Shown piece after piece: positions 16,111-24,494 of a stretch of 64,000 nucleotides of DNA. This DNA comes from Peptoniphilus_A olsenii (lineage in GTDB: Bacteria; Bacillota; Clostridia; Tissierellales; Peptoniphilaceae): positions 12,947 through 76,946 of the forward strand of contig NZ_JBEPMA010000008.1 of NCBI RefSeq assembly GCF_040545475.1, written 5' to 3'. Below the pieces are notes generated by a model. The model saw only the letters and a list, made by a program, of their open reading frames with translations. It did not search any database and had not been told where the DNA came from. How positions within the stretch are numbered: position 1 is the stretch's first letter; the number at the start of each line of letters is the position of its first letter. The translations under genes and the position numbers were made by a program.

Positions 16111-16590
16111 TCAGTAAATTATTGTGTGATTCTTCTTCTCGAAACTCCAATTACATTCTTTATATGCTGGGCAACGAAAACAAGGTCGTGAAAATTTATC
16201 AGCTCTGTAAAAAATATCAAAAAACTTATCTTTTTCTAAATCTTTTCCCCTGTGAGCCGATATACATTCCATAATTCTATTTTTTTCTTCATTTGAAAAA
16301 TAAGTCTCTTTTAGAATTTCTTTGGCTATATCTACAGAGGCAATTGCATGATTTATGCCTTCTTTTATTTCAACTACTCTGCCTAAATCGTGAAGCAAAG
16401 CTGTCGAATAAATCATGTCTTTTTCTACATCTAAATCTTCTTCAAGTTTTAAAATATAACAAATTCTCGCTACAGACACAAAATGTTCGTAGTTGTGTCT
16501 ACAAAAAAATCTATCACGCTCTAAAAATTCAAGCTCATCTAAATATTTATTAAATTTTTTACTTTTTAAAATAATATCTGTATTTTTCAC
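16111..16590 (-). CDS. HD-domain phosphohydrolase of the folate operon
   Basis: 159 residues from a GTG at 16590 that shares one base with the folE stop, implying translational coupling. HD motifs are visible: RHNYEH near residue 32, LLHDLGR near 67 and a later SAHRGKD. The C-terminus has a Cys cluster, PCFRCPAYKECNW, possibly a metal site. HD proteins occur beside folE in several Firmicutes, where they are suspected to remove phosphates from the dihydroneopterin triphosphate made by FolE; that role is inference here. Confidence 0.82.
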   Translation of the reverse strand: MKNTDIILKSKKFNKYLDELEFLERDRFFCRHNYEHFVSVARICYILKLEEDLDVEKDMIYSTALLHDLGRVVEIKEGINHAIASVDIAKEILKETYFSNEEKNRIMECISAHRGKDLEKDKFFDIFYRADKFSRPCFRCPAYKECNWSFEKKNHTIIY

Positions 16591-17144
16591 TAGAATTCAA
16601 TCAACCTATAGGCTTCTTGTTTTAACTTTTCATCTGTTTCTAATATTCCTTTAGCAACAGAGGTAACAGTTTTGGAGCCCGGTTTTTTAACTCCTCTCAT
16701 ATTCATACACATATGCTCAGCTTCTACTACAACTAAAACTCCACGTGGTTTTAAATATTCCATCATAGCTTCTGCCACTTGAAGATTAAGTCTTTCTTGT
16801 AATTGAGGTCTTTTAGCGTAAGTTTCTACAGTACGAGCAAGTTTAGAAAGTCCAGCCACTTTTTTGTTTGGAAGATATGCTATGTGAGCCTTCCCAAAAA
16901 ATGGCAAGAAATGATGTTCACACATTGAGTAGAAAGGAATATCCTTAACTACAACCATGTTATCATCTACCACCTCAAAAGTCTTAGAAAGGTGTTTTTC
17001 TGCAGTTTGATTTATCCCTGCAAAAATCTCTTCATACATTCTAGCTATTCTATCAGGAGTTTCTAATAATCCCTCTCTGTTTTTATCTTCACCTATTGCT
17101 TCGATAATAAGCTCAGCAGCTTTTTTTAATTTTTCTTTATCCAT
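16590..17144 (-). CDS. folE: GTP cyclohydrolase I
   Basis: 184 residues, normal length. It opens the imidazole ring of GTP to give dihydroneopterin triphosphate, the first step of folate synthesis. Zinc and catalytic motifs are complete: SMCEHHFLPFFGKAHIAYLP around residue 75-95, LSKLARTVETYAKRPQLQER, and EAEHMCMNMRGVKKPGS. It starts the operon folE - HD - folBK - glucosaminidase. Confidence 0.96.
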   Translation of the reverse strand: MDKEKLKKAAELIIEAIGEDKNREGLLETPDRIARMYEEIFAGINQTAEKHLSKTFEVVDDNMVVVKDIPFYSMCEHHFLPFFGKAHIAYLPNKKVAGLSKLARTVETYAKRPQLQERLNLQVAEAMMEYLKPRGVLVVVEAEHMCMNMRGVKKPGSKTVTSVAKGILETDEKLKQEAYRLIEF

Positions 17145-17260
17145 GATTTCTCCTCATTAATTAATTTCCTATAATTTAAATTATTACCCACAATTATAGC
17201 ATTAGCCGTTATAATTTACAATTTTTAACTAATTTGTTACAATATTTGACGAGGTGTTAA

Positions 17261-18610
17261 ATGAAGACTAAAGTAACATGGTTATGTCTATGTTTAATGA
17301 TTTTTATAAATGTAATTCCTGCTTATGCTGAAAATACAGATAATCAAGAAAACTCAGACAATAATTTAAAAGAAACCCTTGAAGAAATAGATCCAAAAAT
17401 TATTAGAAATAAAAACATATTGGTCCCAACAAAAGAGGGTGTTCAAAAAGCAAATGAATATGAATATGAACTTATAAAAAAATATGAAGATTATCCCCTC
17501 GAAAATCTCACAAAATCTTACTTATTAGGCGATTTAGAAACTGGGGATATATTAGAAGCTTATAATATTGACGAAATAAGAGCAATGGCTTCTACATCTA
17601 AACTCGTATCCATTTTTGTAGTTTTAGATAGAGTTAAAGACAAAAAAATATCACTAGACGACATGGTCACAATTGACAAAGAAGCGGCCTCTCTACCTGG
17701 TTCAAGTTACAAATTGAAAGAAGGAGACAAAATAAGTGTTGAAAAATTAATTGAAGCATCACTTATAGTATCTGGCAATGACGCAGTTACAGCACTTGCC
17801 AAATATATAGGAGGGTCAACCGATGGTTTTGTAACTTTGATGAACACAAAATGTAGAGAATTAGGATTAAAAAATGCCCATATGGTAAATCCCACAGGCC
17901 TCACTGATTATTCACTTGAAGATTATAATAAAATGACAACTAGAGAAATGTTTAACCTATCTTGTGAAATCTTAAAATACCATCCTGAAATATTAGACTA
18001 CACTTCTAAAACAGCTCTCAAAGAAGACTCTAGAGAATTTATTGAATATAATACCAATCCTTTACTTGGTATCGTACCAGAAATTGATGGTCTAAAAACA
18101 GGATACACAAATGCAGCGGGACGTGCGGTAATACTTACAGGCCTTGAAAAAGGAATTAAGGGCGAAACAAAAGATATGCGTCTTATAGGTATAACTACCG
18201 GTTCGCAAGGTGACTGGCAGAGATTTGTCGCTTGTAAAAAATTAATGACAGAAGCTTTTGACAGCTACAGTAATTTAGCAATAGGTAGCTTAAAAGAAGA
18301 GCTTAGAACAATTGAGGTTGAAGACTCTCAAGACTCAAATATTCCTGTTTATCAAAAAAATATAGGTTACGGAATTCTTAAATCCGATGAAAAGTTAAAA
18401 CAAATCGTAGAAATAGATGAGAATTTAATTGCACCAATAGAAGCAGGGGGAAAAGTAGGCTCTGTAAAATACTATAAAGGTGATAATCTCTATTTTGAAT
18501 CGGACTTAATAGTCAAAGATAAAGTATATGGACAAGGAATATTTAATAAATTTAAGAGAAATTTTGAAGAAATATTTGTAAATATAGAAAAAGCAAGTAA
18601 AGCAGCTTAG
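17261..18610 (+). CDS. D-alanyl-D-alanine carboxypeptidase (S11, DacA/DacF type)
   Basis: 449 residues. A signal peptide ends near residue 23 (IPAYAEN). The three penicillin-binding motifs are present in order: STSK near residue 110, SGND near 168 and KTGYTNAAG near 278. It trims the terminal D-Ala from peptidoglycan stem peptides outside the membrane. A PBP5-like C-terminal beta domain starts around residue 355; a hydrophobic anchor is not obvious, ending instead in a basic amphipathic stretch (FNKFKRNFEEIFVNIEKASKAA region). GAGGTG precedes the ATG at 17261. Divergent from folE. Confidence 0.93.
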   Translation: MKTKVTWLCLCLMIFINVIPAYAENTDNQENSDNNLKETLEEIDPKIIRNKNILVPTKEGVQKANEYEYELIKKYEDYPLENLTKSYLLGDLETGDILEAYNIDEIRAMASTSKLVSIFVVLDRVKDKKISLDDMVTIDKEAASLPGSSYKLKEGDKISVEKLIEASLIVSGNDAVTALAKYIGGSTDGFVTLMNTKCRELGLKNAHMVNPTGLTDYSLEDYNKMTTREMFNLSCEILKYHPEILDYTSKTALKEDSREFIEYNTNPLLGIVPEIDGLKTGYTNAAGRAVILTGLEKGIKGETKDMRLIGITTGSQGDWQRFVACKKLMTEAFDSYSNLAIGSLKEELRTIEVEDSQDSNIPVYQKNIGYGILKSDEKLKQIVEIDENLIAPIEAGGKVGSVKYYKGDNLYFESDLIVKDKVYGQGIFNKFKRNFEEIFVNIEKASKAA

Positions 18611-18654
18611 ATAATAAAACTTCTAACAACCAAATATTTTTAATCACGGACAAT

Positions 18655-18735
18655 AATAATTTCCACTCCATGAGTCATCCTGAACGAAAGAAGGCTTGTA
18701 AAGATTTCTGAAGTAGAATAAATCTCTATATAGTA
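18655..18735. other. Dispersed intergenic element-like sequence
   Basis: In the 373-bp gap after the carboxypeptidase gene. GAGTCATCCTGAACGAAAGAAGG...AGATTTCTGAAGTAG resembles the degenerate GTCATCC-type elements repeated between genes in related genomes and the stretch at 5107-5200. No gene is visible in this gap apart from two terminators. Confidence 0.35.
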
Positions 18736-18774
18736 AATAAAATTTTCACATTTCTAAAATTATAATATTTATTT

Positions 18775-18829
18775 AAACCGGCACTATAAAGCTTCTAATG
18801 ATAATTAACTTTATTTTTGCCGGTTTTTT
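18775..18829 (+). terminator. Terminator after the carboxypeptidase gene
   Basis: AAACCGGCA pairs with TGCCGGTTT, with an inner ATAAAG/CTTTAT helix, followed by a T run. Confidence 0.7.
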
Positions 18830-18915
18830 ATATCAAAATATAAATAATTTTTATAAAAATTTATCGATGATAAAAAATACTAAAAATAACTCTGAAATAA
18901 TAGAATAATAAATAA

Positions 18916-18954
18916 TAAAAAATCGACACAAAGGTGTTAGCCTATATGCCGATT
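18916..18954 (-). terminator. Terminator after the M18 aminopeptidase gene
   Basis: On the minus strand AATCGGCA pairs with TGTCGATT (one G-U), followed by six T. Confidence 0.7.
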
Positions 18955-18983
18955 CATTTATAAAATAGTAAGTTTTATTTTAA

Positions 18984-20366
18984 TTATTCAAATTTTTCTA
19001 AAAATGCTTTATAAGCTTTATAAGTCATATATGCATCAGCTTTGGATACAAGTTCCACTGGAGCATGCATTGATAGCATTGCAGTACCCATGTCAACAAC
19101 TTCAGCCCCATATTTTGCTAAAATATATGCTATAGTGCCGCCTCCACCTTGGTCAACTTTTCCAAATCCAGAGATTTGCCAAATTACATCTTCAGATCTG
19201 AATAAATCTCTAAGTCTTGAGATATATTCTGGGTTAGCATCGTTAGAACCGCCTTTGCCGCCTGAACCTGTATATTTTGCCATAGCTATACCATATCCAA
19301 CTTGAGCTTCATTTTTCTCGTCAGATACTTCCTTAAAGCTTGGATCTAGTGCTGCTGACACATCAGCTGATAATACTGATGAATTTGCAAGAGCTCTTCT
19401 AACTTTTAGATCTGAATATTGGCCCATATTATCTATTATTTCTGCCAAAGCATTTTCAAAAAACATAGAAGTCATAGCAGTATTACCAACAGATCCTATT
19501 TCTTCTTTATCTACAAATAAAGCTACAGCCGTCTTCTTAGGATTTTCTACTTCAAGAATAGCTAGAAGATTTGCATATGAACAAACTCTGTCATCATGTC
19601 CATGAGCAGCTATCATAGCCCTATCAAATCCTACATCACGTGCTTTAGCCGCAGGAACTGCCTCAAATTCTGCAAAAGCAAAATCTTCTTCATCTAAATT
19701 ATATTTTCCTTTTAATATAGTTAAAATATTTCTTTTAATTGGATTTTCATCTCCTTCTACTCCATAAGTAGAATGTCCAACTACTATATTTAAATTTTCA
19801 GCAGTGATAGCTTCTTTTAGATTTTTATTATTTTGGTCCTTAGATAAATGTGGAAGTAAGTCATTTATATAAAATATTGGGTCATTTTCATCCTCACCAA
19901 TTATAATATTGTGCTCAATTCCATCTCTATCTCTAAAATATCCATGTAGAGAAAGACCTATTGTCGGCCATTGATATTTTTTAACTCCACCATAATAATG
20001 AGTTTTAAAAAGTGCCAATGAAGAATCTTCATACAAAGGATTTCCTTTTAAATCTAACCTTGGAGAATCAATATGAGAACCCACAATATTTAATCCTTCT
20101 TCTAAATTTTCTCCAATAATAAATAAAACGGCAGATTTATTTTTATTATTTAAATAAATTTTATCGCCTTTTTTAATTTTTGATTTTAGTGCTTCTTCAA
20201 GAGAAATAAAACCGTGTTCCTTAGCCGCTTCAATTATATAAGTTGTAGCCTCTCTTTCAGTTTTCGCTTTATCCAAAAACACCTTATAATCTTCGGCATA
20301 TTCATAAATTTTGTCATTAGTCTTGCTATCTATTTGTTGCCAAACAGATTTTTTTTCAAATTGCAT
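18984..20366 (-). CDS. M18 family aminopeptidase
   Basis: 460 residues from the ATG at 20366 (AGAAGG 8 nt upstream; the in-frame GTG at 20375 overlaps that site). Two-metal motifs are visible: VGSHIDSPRLDLKG near residue 95, AAHGHDDRVCSY near 250, DKEEIGSVGNT near 285 and a C-terminal MLSMHAPVELVSKAD. It is a cytosolic tetrahedral zinc aminopeptidase that removes N-terminal acidic or neutral residues from peptides, suited to a peptide-fermenting lifestyle. Monocistronic. Confidence 0.93.
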   Translation of the reverse strand: MQFEKKSVWQQIDSKTNDKIYEYAEDYKVFLDKAKTEREATTYIIEAAKEHGFISLEEALKSKIKKGDKIYLNNKNKSAVLFIIGENLEEGLNIVGSHIDSPRLDLKGNPLYEDSSLALFKTHYYGGVKKYQWPTIGLSLHGYFRDRDGIEHNIIIGEDENDPIFYINDLLPHLSKDQNNKNLKEAITAENLNIVVGHSTYGVEGDENPIKRNILTILKGKYNLDEEDFAFAEFEAVPAAKARDVGFDRAMIAAHGHDDRVCSYANLLAILEVENPKKTAVALFVDKEEIGSVGNTAMTSMFFENALAEIIDNMGQYSDLKVRRALANSSVLSADVSAALDPSFKEVSDEKNEAQVGYGIAMAKYTGSGGKGGSNDANPEYISRLRDLFRSEDVIWQISGFGKVDQGGGGTIAYILAKYGAEVVDMGTAMLSMHAPVELVSKADAYMTYKAYKAFLEKFE

Positions 20367-20430
20367 TAATATCACCTTCTCTAATCATTATATATTATAA
20401 ATCTCTATTTGGAAAATGTTTCTATGAGAT

Positions 20431-20459
20431 TTGACAGATAATTTAAATTCATATAAAAT
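20431..20459 (+). promoter_or_regulatory. Promoter of tRNA-Arg
   Basis: TTGACA (20431-20436), a 17-nt spacer, TAAAAT (20454-20459), ending about 10 bp before the tRNA. Confidence 0.75.
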
Positions 20460-20469
20460 ATTAATATTA

Positions 20470-20546
20470 GTCCTCGTAGCTCAGCTGGATAGAGCACACG
20501 CCTCCTAAGCGTGGGGTCGGAGGTTCGAATCCTCTCGTGGACGCCA
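20470..20546 (+). tRNA. tRNA-Arg, anticodon CCU
   Basis: 77 nt with CCA encoded at 20544-20546. The anticodon loop CTCCTAA gives CCU at 20504-20506, reading AGG. The anticodon stem CACGC/GCGTG is perfect and the T arm carries GGTTCGAATCC. The acceptor stem has one T-T mismatch (position 5-68). It is single, not in a cluster, with its own promoter and terminator. Confidence 0.96.
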
Positions 20547-20548
20547 CT

Positions 20549-20575
20549 ATCTGTGCTTTTGCACAGATTTTTTTT
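20549..20575 (+). terminator. Terminator after tRNA-Arg
   Basis: Perfect 8-bp stem ATCTGTGC-TTTT-GCACAGAT followed by a T run. Confidence 0.9.
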
Positions 20576-20586
20576 ATAAAAATAAA

Positions 20587-21283
20587 TTATTCTTCTAATA
20601 AATAATTTAATAATCTCTTTCTATCGTTGATAAACATAGAAGTGATTATATAACTATCAGTATCCTCATAATCACATAAATTAACTCCCGTCTCATCAAA
20701 ATTATATATTTGAGCTTTTCCCATACCTAATAAAATAGGCGAATGCGTAGCTATTATAAATTGTGAACCAATATTTACACTTTTATATATTTCATATATC
20801 AAAGAAAGTTGCATTTGAGGAGATAAAGCTGATTCTGGTTCGTCTAAAATATAAAGACCTTGTTTCATAAAATTTTCTTTCATTAATTTCATAAAACCCT
20901 CACCATGCGAACTGCTATGCAATTCAAGCGAGTAATCATTAAGATACTCTTTTTCTTTTGTTGCTATATTATAGAATTTTTCTGCTCTAAAAAATATCCC
21001 CATTTTTCTTTTTGTGTTCTTGATAATCCAATAGCTTCATGTAAATTTGAATGAGAATTATATGTGCAAAATTATAATTCTTAGTTCCACCCTCTGGGTT
21101 AAAACCCGTTGCTATTGCTAGTGCTTCAAGTAAAGTAGACTTACCACTGCCGTTTTCACCTGCAAAAAAAGTAATAGGATAATTAAACTCAAGCTCTTTG
21201 ATATTATTAATAGCTTTAATATTATTTAAATAACTACATTCATCAATTTCACTCCATCTTATACAGATATTGTCAATAAACAT
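20587..21283 (-). pseudogene. AAA family ATPase, broken by two frameshifts
   Basis: Intact relatives are about 240-residue SMC/ABC-like ATPases. The first part (from 21283) carries Walker A GENGSGKSTLLEALAIA. Near 21065 the frame is lost: the expected YNSHSNLHEAIGLSRTQ reads in another frame. Near 20990 a run of six A (six T in the gene) shifts it again into the second part, which carries LYILDEPESALSP (Walker B) and IIATHSPIL. Both breaks fit single-base deletions. Either a young pseudogene or sequencing errors. Role unknown. Confidence 0.85.
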
Positions 21284-21536
21284 TATACCTCCTTATAATA
21301 TAATTAGATTATAAGGATTTAATCTTTTACAAAAAATAATATAAAATAAAACTTCAATTCATAAATATTTTATAGGACTAAATCTTATACTATGAATTTT
21401 AGATAATAGAGCTAAAAACCAACAAGTGAAGGGGATAAATATACTTTATTAATATTTTAAATTTTGTTTAATATACTAAACTGCAATAATATTACCGATA
21501 TTTGCGTGTTAAATATATTAAATATTGTATAATATA

Positions 21537-21857
21537 TTAATCTCCTGTTTCGATAAGTTCTAAAACATTGATAATAGGCACTTCGTAAGGATGCTCTCTT
21601 TTTATAATTTTAATTACTTCACTTAAATCGTCTTTTTTTATTCTAAATTCAACTTTCATTTCTTCTATGGTTTCAATTTTATTTATATCGCCTATATGAG
21701 GGGATGCTCCTTCTAGTGGTCTAAAATAGCCTATAACTGGTGTTTCGGAATAAACATAGTCATAATTATTATCTCCCAAATACTCATCATTAATTGCTTC
21801 AATTATATCATTTACATTCTCTGCAGGAACAAAAACTTCAATCTTTAAATATTTCAT
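21537..21857 (-). CDS. NIF3-like / PII-CutA-fold protein
   Basis: 106 residues, a small soluble protein. MKYLKIEVFVPAENVNDIIEAI, IGYFRPLEGASPHIG and IIKREHPYEVPIINVLEL match the short stand-alone version of the domain inserted in YqfO/NIF3 proteins, a trimeric PII/CutA-like fold. Function is unknown; such proteins are suspected to bind metals or nucleotides. Monocistronic and divergent from the next gene. Confidence 0.8.
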   Translation of the reverse strand: MKYLKIEVFVPAENVNDIIEAINDEYLGDNNYDYVYSETPVIGYFRPLEGASPHIGDINKIETIEEMKVEFRIKKDDLSEVIKIIKREHPYEVPIINVLELIETGD

Positions 21858-21954
21858 ATTATCACCTATTTTTATATACCCAATAAAAATTGTTTAGGAA
21901 TAAAAACATCGTGGTATAAAACTTATAGATACTATTTAAAAGGGAGGAATTTTA

Positions 21955-22287
21955 ATGGTTATATTAAGTTTGATAATTAAAATAGTAGTCAGTGCAATAG
22001 CAATTTTAATAACATCTGCACTATCAATTGGAGTAACAGTTAATGGATTTGGAACTGCTGCTGTTACAGCAATAGTTATTGGCCTACTAGACTGGGCAAT
22101 CGAAAAATTCACTGGAGTAGATGCATCTCCAACAGGAAGAGGAATAAAAGGTTTTGTAGTTGCAGCGATTATACTATTCGCAGCAGGACAATTAGTAAAT
22201 GGATTTGACGTAACTATACTTGGAGCTGTGATTGGTGCTGCCATTCTTGGTATCGTTGATGCTATCATTCCAGGTAAAAGAATTTAA
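21955..22287 (+). CDS. Phage-holin-like (YvlD / PF04020) membrane protein
   Basis: 110 residues with four hydrophobic segments and the family pattern GFGTAAVTAIVIGLLDWAI, followed by GFVVAAIILFAAGQLVNGFD. Despite the Pfam name, members are chromosomal and often tied to envelope stress in Firmicutes; there are no phage genes nearby. GGGAGG stands before the ATG at 21955 and a strong terminator follows. Confidence 0.82.
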   Translation: MVILSLIIKIVVSAIAILITSALSIGVTVNGFGTAAVTAIVIGLLDWAIEKFTGVDASPTGRGIKGFVVAAIILFAAGQLVNGFDVTILGAVIGAAILGIVDAIIPGKRI

Positions 22288-22305
22288 GTTATAGATTATA
22301 TTTAT

Positions 22306-22332
22306 AGCCCGAACGAATCGGGCTTTTTTTTT
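22306..22332 (+). terminator. Terminator after the YvlD-like gene
   Basis: AGCCCGA-ACGAA-TCGGGCT followed by a run of T. Confidence 0.9.
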
Positions 22333-22584
22333 ACATAAAATTATTAAAGTTTAATGACTATTAGTAAATTAACTTATTGTATTAAAAAGATTTAATAAGC
22401 ATCTATTTTAAAATTATAAAATTCATTAAAATTTAGTAAATCCACTTATATACTTTTAAAAATATTGGCCTAAATAAATTAAAAACTTCATTTAATAATA
22501 ATATTTTCTGACAAGACCATCTTTTGCGATCTTAATATCTTTCTAAATTAAAATTTTAATTCCAAATATAACTCTATAGTTGAT

Positions 22585-22904
22585 TGTGGATAGCTCTTGT
22601 TGTTTAATTATTTTTCTTTATAGCACTTGATTTAATCCACAGTTTTTGATTTTAATACACATTTGTGGATTAAAATGGCGTATTTTACACAAAATTTGAA
22701 ACTTTTATATTAATAATCTATATAATTTTAAATATATTGTGGATAAAAAAATAATTTGTATTTTTATTCCACAATTTCAAATTAATTTTGAACTTATTCA
22801 CAATTTCCTCTTTTATAACTAAATAAAAAATATAGACCAAATATAAAATCTGATATATTATAAGCACTATAAAAATAATCATATTCAAAATAATATTTTC
22901 CACA
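22585..22904. other. Cluster of DnaA-box-like sites in a gene-free AT-rich gap
   Basis: Six TCCACA/TGTGGA cores lie within 320 bp: 22585, 22636, 22664, 22738, 22768 and 22899, plus TTATTCACA at 22794-22802. One (22738) is a full TTATCCACA on the complementary strand. The whole 22333-23150 stretch has no supportable gene and is extremely AT-rich. This looks like a second DnaA-binding region about 10 kb from dnaA; origin-linked or reservoir function is inference. Confidence 0.55.
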
Positions 22905-23150
22905 ATTATTATTTAATAAATATTTTAAATTTCATTTAAATTCAAAGGACTAATTCATGATTTTTTCTCAATAATATAATTCCATATTTTTTATATAATA
23001 AAATTAAATCTTTTTAAAAATTTAATTTTATACATCATTTAACTAATATACAGTAATTCTTCGTGAGAATGAAAAATACGGTTCTTTAATAATAATTGAT
23101 AGATTTATATTAAGGGAAGATAAAAACTTCATATAATTCATTTTAAAGAC

Positions 23151-23180
23151 AAAAAAATAGACCCTTCTGGATCTATTTTG
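23151..23180 (-). terminator. Terminator of the parA operon
   Basis: On the minus strand AAATAGATCC-AGAA-GGGTCTATTT (one G-U), then seven T; the hairpin overlaps the stop codon of the last gene. Confidence 0.88.
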
Positions 23181-23589
23181 CAAATTCATCTATAATACTA
23201 TCAAATAATTTTGAGTTTTTACCACTTAAATTATAATATATATCATTTACTCTAAGAGTCAAACCAGTTTTAACAAAAGAAATTTTGTTGCCACTTGTAA
23301 AATAAACATTAATATAATTTACAATTTCAGCACTGGTATCTTTATTTGCTTGCTTTCCTCTTAATTTGTTTAATCTTTTGACAATTTTTTCTACATCTTT
23401 TGTATTTTTAATTGTCTTCATATTATCACTTTTAAATCCAATAATTTCTATATAGTCTACATCTTTACTATTAATATCAACTATCTTATTTCTAGAAGAT
23501 ATTAAAGTTGCCGATAATATTAGTAATACTGCAAAGAAGAAAATTATAACGATTCTGGATTTATTGAAGGAATTTTTTTGTTTTCTCAT
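23173..23589 (-). CDS. Membrane-anchored protein of unknown function
   Basis: 138 residues: a basic N-terminus, one membrane segment (about residues 13-31), then an extracellular domain of about 105 residues with alternating strands and a central helix (DVEKIVKRLNKLRGKQ), a pattern like small secreted beta-alpha proteins. No family recognised. Its ATG shares one base with the phzF stop (TAATG), so it is translationally coupled to the end of the parA-parB-phzF operon. Confidence 0.6.
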   Translation of the reverse strand: MRKQKNSFNKSRIVIIFFFAVLLILSATLISSRNKIVDINSKDVDYIEIIGFKSDNMKTIKNTKDVEKIVKRLNKLRGKQANKDTSAEIVNYINVYFTSGNKISFVKTGLTLRVNDIYYNLSGKNSKLFDSIIDEFAK

Positions 23590-24488
23590 TATATTTTTAA
23601 TACTCCATTCATAAATACATATGCTCTTCCGCCAACTCTAACACAGTTTTCGTCAGCATTCATTTCTGCCACTACTTTTGATTTTCTACCCAAAACAGTT
23701 CCTTGCGTAGATACTATACTTTTGCCTTCATTTATTTTATTTCTATATAAATAATACATTGTTGCTGCAGTTGAAGTACCACTACCCACCTCTTCACGCA
23801 CTCTTATTCTTGGAGAGAATGTGCGTTGATTTATATTTTTACCATCTTCTGTAGTAAAAGCATGAATAGAAATACAGTCTTGCTCTTCAGTAATCAATAG
23901 GGCTTTTTTTTCATCCAAATTAATTTTTGAAAGTATTTCATAATTTTTAACTGGAACAATTATATCTTTAGCTCCAGTAGAAATCATTTCAATCTTTGCA
24001 TCTTCAGCAATACTTAAGCCAATATCTTCTTTTTTTATCCCCAAAATATTTATTATTCTATCAATAATTTCATTATCTTCTATTTCTTTTACTTCTTTTA
24101 ACTTTAAGTTCATATAAATATTTCTAACTTTGTCATTCTTATATTCAAGTTCTACAGGTATTTTATCAATTTTAGTATGTTGAATAACTTTTTTTACACC
24201 ATTTTCTAAAGGAGTTATATACTCATTTTCTGCCAGTGCATAAAATGTCGCAATTGTAGCGTGACCACAGAGTTTAATTTCTTCAAAGGGTGTAAAAAAA
24301 CGTGTTGAATATCTTCCAATATCAAGCCTTTTCACAAATACCATCACGGATTGATTGTAATCTCTGGCAATATTTTGCATCTCTTCATCAGTTAATTGCC
24401 AGTCGTCAATAACTACTCCTGTGGCATTTCCCATAAATGGTCTATCTGAAAACGCAGAGACCATATAAGTTGTATAGAATCTTTCCAT
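23589..24488 (-). CDS. PhzF family isomerase/epimerase-like protein
   Basis: 299 residues. The N-terminal AFSDRPFMGNATGVVIDD, the LCGHATIATFYAL motif near residue 73 and the C-terminal EVGSGTSTAATMYYLY are typical of the two-lobed PhzF/diaminopimelate-epimerase fold; the catalytic Glu of PhzF proteins is at about residue 46-47 in many members, where this protein has NQSVMVF. Cytosolic, substrate unknown; nothing else here suggests phenazines. It sits 6 nt behind parB and overlaps the next gene by one base. Confidence 0.85.
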   Translation of the reverse strand: MERFYTTYMVSAFSDRPFMGNATGVVIDDWQLTDEEMQNIARDYNQSVMVFVKRLDIGRYSTRFFTPFEEIKLCGHATIATFYALAENEYITPLENGVKKVIQHTKIDKIPVELEYKNDKVRNIYMNLKLKEVKEIEDNEIIDRIINILGIKKEDIGLSIAEDAKIEMISTGAKDIIVPVKNYEILSKINLDEKKALLITEEQDCISIHAFTTEDGKNINQRTFSPRIRVREEVGSGTSTAATMYYLYRNKINEGKSIVSTQGTVLGRKSKVVAEMNADENCVRVGGRAYVFMNGVLKI

Positions 24489-24494
24489 CCTTTA

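Noticed and set aside
21936..22268. Long open frame on the minus strand opposite the YvlD-like gene
   Set aside because: It mirrors the plus-strand gene codon structure, has low-complexity Ile/Pro/Thr-rich sequence and no ribosome site; the plus-strand protein has a clear family pattern.
21955..22287. Prophage remnant suggested by the holin family name
   Set aside because: No other phage genes nearby; PF04020 members are common chromosomal membrane proteins.
23589..24488. Phenazine biosynthesis
   Set aside because: PhzF-like proteins are widespread; no other phz genes are present.
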